Source: Telopea speciosissima
Taxonomy: Eukaryota > Streptophyta > Magnoliopsida > Proteales > Proteaceae
Length of the DNA: 64,000 nucleotides
NCBI RefSeq assembly: GCF_018873765.1
Contig: NC_057925.1
Location: forward strand, 10,303,568-10,367,567
Direction: 5' to 3'
Below the pieces are notes generated by a model. It worked only from the letters and a program-made list of their open reading frames with translations, ran no database searches and was not told the DNA's origin. Shown piece after piece: positions 36,120-48,800 of this stretch (position 1 is the first letter of the stretch; every line of letters starts with the position of its first letter). Position numbers and translations under genes: made by a program.

Positions 36120-36506
36120 TGTAAACGATAAGGATACAGGACCAGAGTCCAACTCTAATCCTACATGTGATAACGGCTCAACCAACACCTGTGCATCTAC
36201 AACTCTTCTCTCCACCTCACCAAATCAGTCTAGATTCATTGATGAGTTAGCATCCATATCTCCAAAGCTCAACGATAGTGCACATCAGTGTTTTAGATAA
36301 ACTAAATCACCATGTACTCAGCCTCATGTATATCAATATACTAATCCTTCTCTACATCTATATAAAGGGAGGATTAGCAAGAATTAAATAAGTGAGAAAG
36401 TAAAATTACAGTGGACGTAGGTTACAAATAGCCGAACCACTTAAAACCCTGTGTCGTTTCTCTTCTTCTTCCTCTCCTCATCTCTAACCTTCCTTCACTC
36501 TTAACA
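36120..36506 (+). repeat. 3' LTR of copia A
   Basis: 387 bp, from TGTAAACGATAAGG to CTCTTAACA, paired with 26465-26856. It ends only 327 bp upstream of the AUG2 start codon and about 216 bp upstream of its TATA box. It contains a TATAAAGGGAGG block that could in principle drive read-out transcription toward AUG2. Confidence 0.9.
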
Positions 36507-36721
36507 TGGGAACCAGGGATTGATTTGAGTTGTTTCAAAAATCAGGGGGTGATCTGAGTTTCGTTTGAAAATCAGGGGGTGATATGTAATTTACCCAAAA
36601 AAAAAACCGAGAAAGAGAAAAAAAGGAAAAAGAAGAGGCTAGATGGTCATTTGAAGTTTTAACTTTTGAGCCACTCAGGATTCAGGAGTCAGGAGTCAGG
36701 ATCGGTTGAGGGAATCGGCCG

Positions 36722-36730
36722 CTATATATA
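36722..36730 (+). promoter_or_regulatory. TATA box of AUG2
   Basis: CTATATATA lies about 110 bp upstream of the AUG2 ATG and only about 126 bp after the end of the transposon nest. The spacing would give a leader of roughly 75-85 nt. Confidence 0.5.
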
Positions 36731-36833
36731 GATTTGGTCATTTTTTGAATAAATTTCTGGAGAAGTCACACAGAAATACAGTGTCCACTGTGCATCAGCC
36801 TCTGATTTTGAAACGCTACGCCCGCCGGCCAAT

Positions 36834-39800
36834 ATGTCGATGGGGAACGATACGACTTGGGTTGGAAAGAAGCCTCTGAGACGGCTTGGAGGAATGTCCG
36901 ATGCGTTATCTATCGCAGCTGATCTCGGTTTCTCCGTTCCTCCTCCTCCTTCTCAGGTAATTTGTTTCTTAACCTTTAGTCCGAAATTCATTTATTCTTG
37001 TACATTTGTAGATCGGCGTATTTGAGTTCCTCCTCCCTTACGTTGATTTGGGTTCTTTTTCAGTCATCCGTCACCCGCATTGTAGAGTTCCATTGTCGAT
37101 GCTTAATTAGTTCTCTCTCTTCAAATTGGCTGTTTTTATTGTATTTTTCTCACAATTAAGTTCGGCAGCTGGTGCTTTAATCGATTTCATTTTTGTGTGA
37201 TGCGTTTGATGTAGACTTTTGATCTTGAAGTTCATTTCGTTATTTTTTACTTCAACATAATTCTGGAGTGTAAGATCAGACTCTGGTCTGATCTCTGGTT
37301 GCAAAGTTTCAGACCTGGCAAGAGAAGAGTTGGTTGTTGCTTGCTAGATAGAAGATAGTTGCAACACCTACTTCTATGATGCCTTGATACTCTTCCTATT
37401 TACTTTTTAACGAAGCCTTATAGTGAAGACTAACTATTTGAAGGAGAAGATCAGGATCTTATCTTAAGAAATTTATAAATGGATTCTCTCATTCCTTATG
37501 TGCCTTAAGCAAAGGAGTCCCCCTTAAAGAATGGGTTGGACAAGTTACAGTATGGATTTACCCCTCATATTAAAAGGATGCAATCAAATGGACGAATTAG
37601 ATACAATTTGGTAATATTTTCTCATTCTGGAAACCTCCTAGTTTGTTTGCTTTCGTCCTTTTTTTTTGTTTCCTTCTTCTTCTTCTTATTATTATTATGG
37701 ATATCTATTTGTATCTCGTAAATTTTGTTGGTGCATCACCTCAATGTAGATCTGTTCTAATTTGGGTTGGACAAATTAGTTCCTTTACGGCTTTACTGTC
37801 CCTGAACTTTTTTATACAATTACTTCTTGCCATTATCTATCAAGTATTTGATTTCTTGTTAACCTTAGCTTAGTTTGATGTTTTTCACCTTGCAATGGAT
37901 TTTCCCTGCTAATGGCATTTCTACTTTTTGTTCCATATTTGATACTAACAACTAATCCTGGTCCTTTCCTTTTTCTGTTTATTTTCTTGTAGGAAGACAT
38001 ACAAAATTTGTCCATTACCAATGGTGACAAGAGTGATGAGTTGATAAGAGCCTTAAGAGAGCTTAGCACGGTGCAGAGAAAAATAGCAGATTTGCAAGTA
38101 GAACTTCAAGGTCGGAAGGTGAGTTATATAAGTAGGAATTCTTGCAATTTGTAGTTCTGTCCCCCCCCCCCCCCTCCCCCCTTCTCTCTCTGCAGTTCTG
38201 TCAGTATCTGATATGCCCACTGCAGAAATCATTAGACTACTCTAATTACCCATAAAGCCTGGCTGAATCAGATGATTTTAACAATACATCCATTGTTTAC
38301 TCTAGCAGTCAGGGAAGAATAAAAAGAATAGTTAAATGGTCATAGGTAAGATAATCCTTAAAGCAGATATCTTTATCAACTTCCATGTCAAAGATCAATT
38401 AGATGGAATGTGTCTAAGGGTGGGAAACCATACCTGAGTATATGCCCCACATACTTGCATCACATTGTATTCCGATGGTCTACCTAGTGTGTGCCTTTCA
38501 AATCTCCTATTTTTCTTTGTATAGTGTAAAAACATGTTTTGCACTTTTGATTAGCATTTGCTGTTTCAGTTTGCTTCAAGATTACATCAATGGTAATGCA
38601 TTTATGTCATGGTTTTCTGGCTTTATTGTTGTTTTCCATCGGTTTCATGTGTAACTTCTGTAGCTTTCCTGTAGGTAAAGGAAAAAGGATACTGTGCTAA
38701 TAGATTAGTGAAACATGATTTTGATGAACTCATTTGACTATTCCATCTACCTTAAATTGAGTTTTTAACCTTATTTGTTGATTTAATCCCCTCCCCCCCT
38801 CCCCAAAAGGAAGGAAAAAAATTCGCTAAATATATTTATTACTAACATCTCAATTGATTTGCATGTTTCTGAACGTTTAGGATGATAAGAATGTGGCACA
38901 TCTAACACATGTACATGAAATGGAGAAGAAGATTGAATCTTTGGCAAGGATTACTACTATCCTTAAGGATGTTATTCAGAATAAGGTACTATGTGGAAAT
39001 TAGTTTTTCCATCTCTGCATTTTGGATGGGTAAAAAATCAATTTGCTTTTGTTGGGCTGTCATAAAGACTTCAAATGCAATAGCTTTCTGTTCTCCCCCC
39101 CCCCCCCTATATACTCCCTTTCAAATAGATATAGATGCTCAAAGGGAGTATTATGAACTCTTCTTATGGATGAAGCATCCATGTTGGAATTTGGAAATAC
39201 TTGGTTTCTGATATCCTGCAGTTTTTTTTTTTTTTTGGGGGGGTGGGTTGTTTAAGCGAGAATAGATGACACCCTGCAGATTGACACTCTACTTCTCCTT
39301 CCCTCCCCTTTTGTTGGTATGTAATGCATCCTGATTTGTCATAAGGGAACATCTAACTTGCATTATAGATTCCGTTTTTTCCTACAGGGAGTTTCTATAT
39401 GGCGAAGATGATATAATTATGGTTAGTGTTGTACAAGATCTTCCATTATTCTGCAGTAGATAATTTTCCTGCAGAAACTCCAGAACCAGAGTAATTTTAC
39501 CTTGTAGATTATAACTCCTTGACATGTGTCCAATTCCAAGCAAAGCATTAGCACCAATCAATCCTGTTTGGATGCATATGCTGACTCTTTTTTTTTTCCA
39601 TTGGACCTTGAACTGTTTAATGTCAATAGATCTGCTAAATGTTTCCTGGACCATCACAAATATTTAATTCTTGAAAACTTAAAAAATGGGCCACTTGAGA
39701 GGGGTCCATGCATGATTCAAACAATTGCTTGGTAGGGTTATGGTCTGGGTTTGTGGGTTTGGGATAGTATTGATTTTCTCAAGTTTTTAAGTATTCTATC

Positions 39801-42800
39801 AGGTTGTGGAAGTTCTTAGTTGTCCTAATTCAGAGAAATGTTCGAATTATTTGATGGGTGAAAGGTAGCAGGATGGATGTGTAGCCAGGCTTGGCAGCAT
39901 GGCCCACTTATATCTGCCTGGTGGCAGCTCATTTAAAGCTCAAATTTGGTAGAAAGGTTGGTCCCATTTTTCTCCTTTTTCCTATAAAATTTCAGCCCAA
40001 TCTGAATTTTACACAGAAAAAGAGGGTCAAAATTTAGCTAAAAGGTCAAAGATAATGAACAAAATAGGTTGGCCACTGGAAATACCCAAGGAACAATCCG
40101 ATACAATTGCGCCATATGATGGAGTAGACCACCAAACTTGACACTTGGCTAATCCAAAGTGGACCCTACCTATCCATATGGTTGGGACTTTCTAAATCAT
40201 GTTCCACATGGCACAAAGCAGGTGGGCCGTTTTACCAAGCCTAGCAAGCTAGCACACATCTGTTGTGCTACATTTTTCACTTTCAGGTTTCAAGCTGTCA
40301 AGTTATTTCTGGAAATCCATTACAGTTAGTGTTTGGATGGGTTGTGATTTTTACAGCTAAGGCTTGCCTTATTTCAAAGGTGTGAGCCTCATACAATAGT
40401 TGAAAAATATGCCTTTTCTGATCAAAATGTTCTCAATTTCTTTAGTATTGTTCAAACTGACACTCCATTAATTATATTTAACATATTTTGCACTTTTAAA
40501 ACCCTATGGAGGCTCCATTTCTCATTAAAGCTTTCTAGTGGTGAACTAGTGATATAGGACAGCATTAGATTTTGTCTTGTTAAGATGAGTGAATTATTTA
40601 GGCAAAACCTTCTAAAATAGGGTAAGCAGAGAGAGGTTCTGCTTTTGATAGTATAAGGGGTCAGCAAAGAAGAGAAGAGTAGTAGAATCAGCATAGAAGG
40701 GAAGGTAACAAAAGATAAACTAGGGTTTTATTGAAGATCTACGTTTTAGAGAGAAATAGTGCATGTTTTAAGAAAAAATGAAAGAAGAGAAATTGGATAC
40801 TGTTATAGGACTCTGAACTGAAACTATAGAGGAAGGGGCTGGAGAAGAAACTACTAAGAGAAGAAGAGAATGATTGTTGTTCTACCTCTTCTCTATCAAT
40901 CACTATGCGGGTCCACGGCTGATTGGTAAAAATCATAAGCCCCTGATCACAGCTTGAATTTCTGTTGTTGGAATTTGCTATCCTAATGTGTTGGAATATG
41001 TAATCCAGAATACCGTGGGGGTATTCTGCTCCTTTTGGGGTTAGTTTATTTATTATGTTATTAGGTACAGTCAGCTATGTGGGTTTTAGTCCCACATCGC
41101 CTATCAGTCCCTTTGCAACTTTCCCCTCTATTATAAATAGAGGGGCTTACCTATCAATGAATCTAAGTCATTCCGTTCTCTCAATAGTCTTCTTCCATCT
41201 TCTCTTCTCTCTTTTCTCCTCTCTGAAGTTACTGTTTAGGGTTTTCTACATAATGGGACCTGAGAACAACAATAAATGTTACCAATATGATCCTTCAATG
41301 CTCTATGAATTCCTGTTGGGCCTGGATCTCCAGAGCTACCCCATCAAAATTTAACTTAACCAGAGAGGTAGACGGAGCTTTATTTCATGTGATATCCTCT
41401 CTTTAGACAGTCTAGATCTGACCACATTTCTCCACTCAAATGGAATCAGAACCTTTCTTGGTTGGTTTCCAATGAGCTGCCCAAATCATGATGGTGTTCA
41501 AATGAATTACTTGCCAATCTGCTTTCCTCCCTAAAGATCCAATTGCTCCTTTCCTTCGAAGGGCGCCATAAAAGCTCCATAAAACATAAAATCTTCCTCC
41601 TTTTTCCAGGTGGGATGGATTTTTGGAACCAAGCTAAGTCAAGGAAGTCTAGAGGTGAAGTCCAGCATACTGTGACAAGAACGAGGAAGTAATACCATAC
41701 TTCCTTTGCAGAATAGGAATTAGTAAACAAGTGCCTTACAGGTTCCACATACTTGCAAAATTGACACATCTGAATTTTTATCCTACGACTTCCCGAAATG
41801 AATGTTGCCATTTTTATTGGTTGTTTAGACAAATTGAGGGACTATGAAAGAACAGAACTAATCATTCCATGAAATGATTGCCTTAAGTTTCAGTGTTCTG
41901 ATGCCTTGCCTCATACTTTTACCTTTAGGAGACTGATCAAGGCAATCTCTACCTGAACATGTATCTTCATCTAACTTAAACGGGCTTTGTCGAGTCTCGA
42001 AACCTATATCTTTCGTTTGTAGTTTATTCGACTCTTGAATGTTATTAAACAAAGAAACTGCTAGTTATCCGCTGTATTATTCATGTGATTTTGTTTTGGC
42101 CCTTATCTTATCCTTCATCCCTTCCTCAAAATTTAATTTTTGTCCTTTCACTCTCACATTCTCTTTTTCTGCTTGTATCATGATTTCTTAACGTAGTCTT
42201 TTCTATGAATGATGCTTTTGTTGGCCAGGATCGCATCATAGCTCGACTTCAACAACCATATTCACTAGACTGCATCCCAGTGGAAGCAGAATATCAGGTA
42301 TGTTAAAACCTCAAAATTAACACGTCTTATTCTATATCATGGTTTCACTTTTGATCTCCAAATGTATTATTGGTATTTTTTAAAATTTTCCATTAAATCT
42401 CTTAGATTGGTTAAGTAAGCCACTAAAGTTGGTGTAACTCCTAGATATGCACTGCTTATACCTCTATATTGATTACCTTATTGTAGCTTTGCTTATGATC
42501 TACCTAAAAGATACCTTAAAGTTTCATCTTCTGAAGGATGCTAAACCGGGCAGTGCTTATTTGGGTTTAATTCACATGTACTGACAAATTATGGTTCTAT
42601 TCTTGCAGAAGGAATTCTCAGAATTATTGCTCATGGCTGCTAGTGATTATGGGGCCCTTACGGCATCTGTTGCAGATTTTCAGTGGAGCCAGAATTTCAA
42701 GGAGCCACCATCTGTATGGGGGGTATGTTTATGCAAACATTTCAGAATCTTATCTTACTATAATGAGTTGATAGACAGTCATAGCCTGAAGCAATGCGTT

Positions 42801-45800
42801 AGAAATACCAATCTCACTCTCTCTCTTTTTAAGCTGAGGTACATCATTTATTTTCCATTCTTGGTATAAGTTTGAGAGTAAAACTGATAATCAGAAAAAA
42901 CCTAAAATGGATATTGTACTGTTGCATCTCACTATACTTGAATAGGAACATCTTAATAAAATAAAAAAAAGTTCAAGAGAGGGGGGCACAAACCTTTCCT
43001 GCATCAAAGTCTGGAACAGCCAATTAACCCCATAAAGCCCAATCTCTTGGGCAGATTAAAGCTAATCACCTTTATTTATATGGTAGTCTTATTTTTGTCT
43101 GAAGCCTCCCCCCCAGTTGGATTTTAGGTTAAGAATGTAGGTAAGAGAAGAGGAAGAAGATGGAGGAGAGGAAGAGAAGAAGAAGAGAGCAAGAGAATGA
43201 AGGAACAATATTTCGGTTGTAATGTTAGGTTATGTGAGAAAGATCTCTCCACACCTATATTGATTCATTAGTAGAAGTAGAATTACATACACCTCCCTAA
43301 GGAGGTAAACAGTAAAAAAGGTAAAAAGATAGAAATTACATATTAAGGCAACTAGTCAACAGGCTAGTCCCCAAACTACCCTTAGAACATAACTACTAGT
43401 AACTCTAACACTCCCCCTCAAGATGGAGAATATATATCATGCATTCCCAGCTTGCTTAAGAGAGTACTAAACTGAGGAAAAGCAAGAGCCTTGGTGAAGA
43501 TGTCTGCCAGCTGATCACCAGTCTGCACAAAAGGAGTACAAATGCAACCAGAGTCTATCTTCTCCTTGATGAAGTGCCTATCAACCTCAATGTGCTTAGT
43601 TCGGTCATGTTGGACTGGATTGTGGGCAATACTGATGGCAGCCTTGTTGTCACAGTAGAGTCTCATAGGGCCTTCAGTATCAAAACCCAGTTCCTGAACA
43701 AGCCTTCTCAACCATATGAGTTCACAAACACCATGAGCTATAGCTCGAAATTCTGCCTCTGCACTGGATCTGGCAACAACATGTTGTTTTTTGCTTCTCC
43801 AAGTAACCAAATTACCTCCCATAAAGGTACAATAGCCGGAAGTAGATCTCCTGTCTGTAATGGAGCCTGCCCAATCAGCATCAGTGAAGCCTTCCACTCT
43901 TAAGTGATTGTGTCTGGCATACAACAGTCCTTTCCCTGAAGAAGACTTCAAATATCTAAGAATGCGATACACATCATCTAAGTAGCCACTCTTGGGAGCA
44001 TGCATGAATTGGCTCATCACCCCCACTGCATAGGAGATATCTGGACGAGTCATAGCAAGATATATAAGCTTCCCCACTAGCCTTTGGTACTTTCCCGCAT
44101 TAACCAAAGGAGAACCACAATCTTCTCCCAGTTTATGATTCTGCTCAATGGGAGAATTTGCTGGTTTGCAGCCTAACATCCCTGTCTCTGTCAACAAATC
44201 AAGAACAAACTTCCGTTGACATATGTTGATTCCTTTCTTGGTTCTTGATACTTCAATTCCTAAGAAGTACCTCAAGGGGCCCAGATCTTTGATCTCAAAC
44301 TGCTGTGCTAGGTAGTTTTTCAGTTTCCTATCTCAGTTATATCATCCCCTGTGACCACAATATCGCCAACATATACAATGAGGGCTGTAATAGTACCATT
44401 GCTTCGCTTGGTAAAGAGGGTATGATCAGCTTGACTTTGGGAGTATCCATTCTTCAGAATAGCCTGTCGGAAGCGCTCAAACCATGCCTTGGGTGATTGT
44501 TTGAGACCATATAGTGCCTTCTTGAGAAGGCATACTTTCCCTATAGCTGAAGGCATTTTGAAGCCTGGAGGGGTTTGCATGTACACTTATTCTTCCAAAT
44601 CACCATGAAGAAAGGCATTCTTCACATCTAACTGGTATAATGGCCAATCATTATTGGCAGCCATAGATAAGAGGACTCTTATAGAATTGTGCTTGGCCAC
44701 AGAATTGTACTTGGCCACAGGAGCAAATGTCTCCTGATAGTCAATCCCATAAACTTGACTGTACCCCTTGGCAACCAACCTTGCTTTGTATCTTTCAACA
44801 CTGCCATCAGATTTATACTTGATGGTATAGACCCATCTGCATCCAACTGGGACACGTCCCTTGGGAAGGTCCACCAATTGCCAAGTACCATTCTTCTCAA
44901 GGACCATCATCTCCCCAGACATAGCTTGTCTCCACTTTGGGTCAAACATAGCATCAGTGACATTCCTGGGAATAGAGGCTGTAGAAAGAGTAGTAATAAA
45001 GGCCATACTTGTAGGAGAAAGAGCATCATAAGAAATAAACTGGGCTATAGGATTAGTGCAAGCTATTTTCCCTTTTCTAAGAGCAATAGGAAGGTCTAAA
45101 TCACATGGAGGAGAAGGGATGTCACCTGACTGAGAGTGATGAATCTCAAGATGTGGATCTGGATCCAAAGAGGACTCTTGGTAAGTCTGCTTTCGTTGAT
45201 TATGTATGCCTTCACCTTTTTTGTATGTAATGTGGTAATCCTTCTCCTTACTAGGACCACTTTCAACCACCAATTCTGTATTAACCACATCCACAGTCTT
45301 GTATGTACCAATGTCAAACATAAAAGGAGAGATAGGGAGAGGAGAATGAAAGAAATCAGCAGCCTGTTCACTTCCACACTTCTCCCCCTGAAGAGGATGC
45401 TGAGAAGGGACGAAGAAAGGAATAGATTCAAGGAAGGTGACATCCTTGGAGATAAGACACCGGCGAAAAGAAGGATGGTAGCACTTGTAACCCTTGGTAG
45501 TAGAAGAGTACCCAAGAAAGAGACACTTGAGAGCCTTGGGATCAAGTTTAGTGCTGGCAGATTTGTTAACATGCACATAACAAACGCAACCAAAGACCTT
45601 AGGGGGAAGAGAGAAAGCAGAAACCTTGGGAGATAAGATATCCAAGGGAGATTTGTAGTCAAGAAGTCTGGTAGGTATGCGATTGATGAGAAAAGAGGCA
45701 GTGAGAAGAGCAACAGACCAAAAAGTCTTGGGGACATGCATACCAAACAAGAGACTACGGGTGACCTCCAATAAATGGCGATTCTTCCTCTCAGCAACCC

Positions 45801-48800
45801 CATTTTGTTGGGGGTTGTCAACACATGCTAGCTGATGGACAATGCCATTATCAGCAAAGAATGTTTGGAGGCCACCAAACATGTATTCCCCCCCCTTATC
45901 AGATCGAACAACTTTGATTCGAGTATCAAACTGAGTAAGAATCATCTAATAGAAGGTTTTAAAAGCATCACACACATCACTTTTATGTTTCATAAGAACA
46001 GTCCAAGTAGCACGAGAGAAATCATCAACAAAGGACACAAAATAACGATAACCAAATAAAGAAGTAGTAGGAGAAGTTTCCCAAACATCAGTGAGCACAA
46101 GATGAAAAGGAGTAGCAGTTCTATTACCATGATATGGATAAGAGGAACGACAATGTTTGGCAAACATACATGGTTCACATTGAAAAACATGAGAAGAAGC
46201 AACAGAGGAAAATAAGTGAGGCAACTGTTTCCTCATTACAACAAAAGATGGATGGCCAAGACGCCGATGCCATAACATAACAGACTCCACAGAACTACTC
46301 TCAGTATGACCACACACATAAGACTGAGCTATGGGCAAAAAAGGGTCAAAAAGGTAAAGGCCTTGCTCTTCACGTCCACTACCAATAATCCTCTTCGTCA
46401 CCAAATCCTGAAAAAGACAGTGAGAAGGGAAAAATGTGACGCAACAATTCAAAGATTTTGTCAAGTGACTCACAGATAAAAGATTAACTATAAGGTTAGG
46501 AACATGAAGAACAGAAGTAAGAGAAATGGAGGAGGTGACAGGGATACTACCCTTACCAGATATGGAGGATAGGGAGTCATCAACTATTCTAACCTTATCC
46601 CTATCAGAGCAAATGGTATAGGAATCATAATTATGGGACGTACCAGTTATATGGTCAGTAGCACTAGAGTCAATGACCCAAGACTGGGCTGCAGTAGAGG
46701 TTGAAGTAGAGACCTGTAAGGCTGAGGATGATGAGGAGTTGGCTACAGAAGGTGTAGAAGATGTGCTAAGCTGTGACATGACCCGTCGAACAACTGTCTC
46801 CATAAAGGTGGGGTCATCCGGTATAACATCGGCCTCAGTCATCACAGAGTGAGCTCGAGCTCCCCCTCTACGGCCACCACGACCACGTGTGCCAGGACAG
46901 CCATGAAGAGATCAACACCTATCCTTGGTGTGTCCAGTTCTCCCACAATGATCACATTTAAACCGGTCCCGACCGACTGCATTGGCACCTACTGTCTCCA
47001 CTGTATTGGCTACCTCTCGGTTAGGCCCCGGGCCTCGACCACCTCCACGGGTGTCCCGGGAAGAACTAGAGTTGAGGGCTGACCTCTCAAGAGAAGATAC
47101 AGGAGCTGGCTCCATAGCAACATGCCGAGTCTCCTCACTCTGTAAGTAACTACAGACCTCACTAAGAGATGGGAAGGGAGACCGGCCTAAAATCTGAAGC
47201 CTGATGGGCTCATAGTCAGGGTTCAGGCCACCAAGTAAGGTAAAGACACGCTCTTTTTCAAGAGTCCTATATACCTTAGCCTCATCCTCTGGGTCCTTCA
47301 AGTGGAGATCCCTGTAGTGGTCATATTCTTCCAAGAGACCAAGGAAGGCATTGTAGTACTCAGAAATGGTCCTATCACCCTGCCTCATGGAGTTGATCTT
47401 TTGGTGAAGCTGGTAGACCTTGGCAGAGTCACCCACTCGATCAAACGTTTGTGAAACACAGTCCCAGATGGCCTTGGCAGTCTCCTTTCTTATAAACCTT
47501 CGTCCAATCTCAGGAGTCATAGAGAAGATTAGCCATGTCATGACTGTAGAATTGTTGGCCTCCCATTGGTCATAAGCTGGTGAACTAGGCTCAGGAGCCG
47601 TGATGGTACCTGTAATGTACCCTAGTTTCCATTTGCTTCTTAGTGAAAGCTTAACGGAGTGTGACCAATCCAAATAGTTAGTGCCATCAAGTTTCACAAA
47701 GGAAATCTGTGTAGGTACACTCTCATAAACAACTGGAGATGCTGTGGGGAGAGGCTGTGAGGTAGCCGAACCAAGTTCAGAAGCAGATGTATCACCCATA
47801 GTGTATGGGAAAGAGCACTTGACCATAAACAGACAACAACCAGCAAAGGGGAGTGCACACTCAACCCAAAGAAATTATCTCAACACACTCTTCAAGAAGT
47901 AAAACAGCTTAAACAAGCTCCAATATTCAAATACAGATGTTCATAATCACTTCTCAACCAAACAAGAAGACCAATATACCCTAAATGCAAGCACAAGAAA
48001 AATACAGCACCATCGGGTGGGCAGAAAAACTGTCACCACGAAACTGAGTAAGGCTCAAAGAATGGTCTCATCCATCAAAGGAGAACACAAGGACAATAAA
48101 TAGGACCCTTATACGATCCTAGTGGGCTGGTCCAACAGCCAAACCCAAGCTGAAATGTAACTGGGCCATGGATTCAACCTGCAACTGGCAGAAATCTGGG
48201 CAGAAAACAGACCCAACGAAACTGAGCTATGCTTAGACAGTTCCTTCAATCATCAAGGAGACACATGGGAAGCATGGAAAGGATCTCTGTACGGTTCTAT
48301 TGAGCTATTCCAAGCTCCAAAGACATGCCGAGAAAGGAACTGACCTGGCCTGCAATCTTGAGCTGGCGGAAACCTAGGTTGCTGCTTGATTCACTTCAAA
48401 ATAACTTCAATAGAGCTCCACAGTAGCTCAAGGACCATCTTCAATCACCTAAATAGGTTGTAGAGAACCTATTGCATATTACTTTAGCAAAGGATTTACA
48501 TAGGAACCTCTTCTTTGAAATCCTTTGAGTTCTAGGATCTCAAAGAGAGGAAAAAAATTGTGAAAAGAGTGGTGATACGACTCTCAAACCTAAAGCTCTG
48601 ATACCAAGTTGGATTTTAGGTTAAGAATGTAGGTAAGAGAAGAGGAAGAAGATGGAGGAGAGGAAGAGAAGAAGAAGAGAGCAAGAGAATGAAGGAACAA
48701 TATTTCGGTTGTAATGTTAGGTTATGTGAGAAAGATCTCTCCACACCTATATTGATTCATTAGTAGAAGAAGTAGAATTACATACACCTCCCTAAGGAGG

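Larger units (their letters stand above)
26465..36506 (+). mobile_element. Ty1-copia retrotransposon A (carrying two inserted elements)
   Basis: LTRs at both ends, a tRNA-Met-type primer-binding site (TGGTATCA, from 26857) right after the 5' LTR, and a purine tract (GAGGGGGCA, 36111-36119) right before the 3' LTR. Net of the 1660-bp solo LTR (28272-29931) and the 3386-bp hAT (31201-34586), its own length is about 5.0 kb, normal for copia. It is inserted in the inverted-repeat element 26182-36596. Confidence 0.9.
26182..36596. mobile_element. Terminal-inverted-repeat element split by a copia insertion
   Basis: The left end (GGGTAAATTATACGTCACC, about 26182-26262) matches the reverse complement of the right end (about 36515-36596) over roughly 75-80 bp. 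Shared landmarks are TTTTCAAACGAAA and TTTTTGAAA-AACTCAAATCA. Only about 280 bp on the left and 90 bp on the right belong to it; the rest is the copia and its insertions. It is flanked by A-runs on both sides (11 on the left, 10 on the right), as expected if it duplicated a target inside the LINE poly(A). The GGG start and an A-run target of about 9 bp would fit a Mutator-like MITE. That class is inferred. Confidence 0.7.
38986..42228 (+). other. AUG2 intron 3 with inserted repeats
   Basis: 3243 bp, GTACTA to GCCAG. It holds a C-run (39095-39107), a T14 to G7 tract (about 39222-39243), an inverted-ended element (39878-40258) and a LINE fragment (41446-41832, minus). A stretch near 41080-41250 (TCCCACATCGCCTATCAGTC, CTATTATAAATAGAGG) resembles a promoter-bearing LTR without a visible partner. 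Confidence 0.7.

Noticed and set aside
26450-36520. Target-site duplication for copia A
   Set aside because: The bases outside the LTRs (ATCATAT on the left, TGGGAA on the right) do not match. The 5' LTR start is diverged, so the site cannot be read.
41040-41260. A promoter-bearing solo LTR in AUG2 intron 3
   Set aside because: TCCCACATCG and a TATA-like block are suggestive, but I found neither TG...CA boundaries nor a target duplication.
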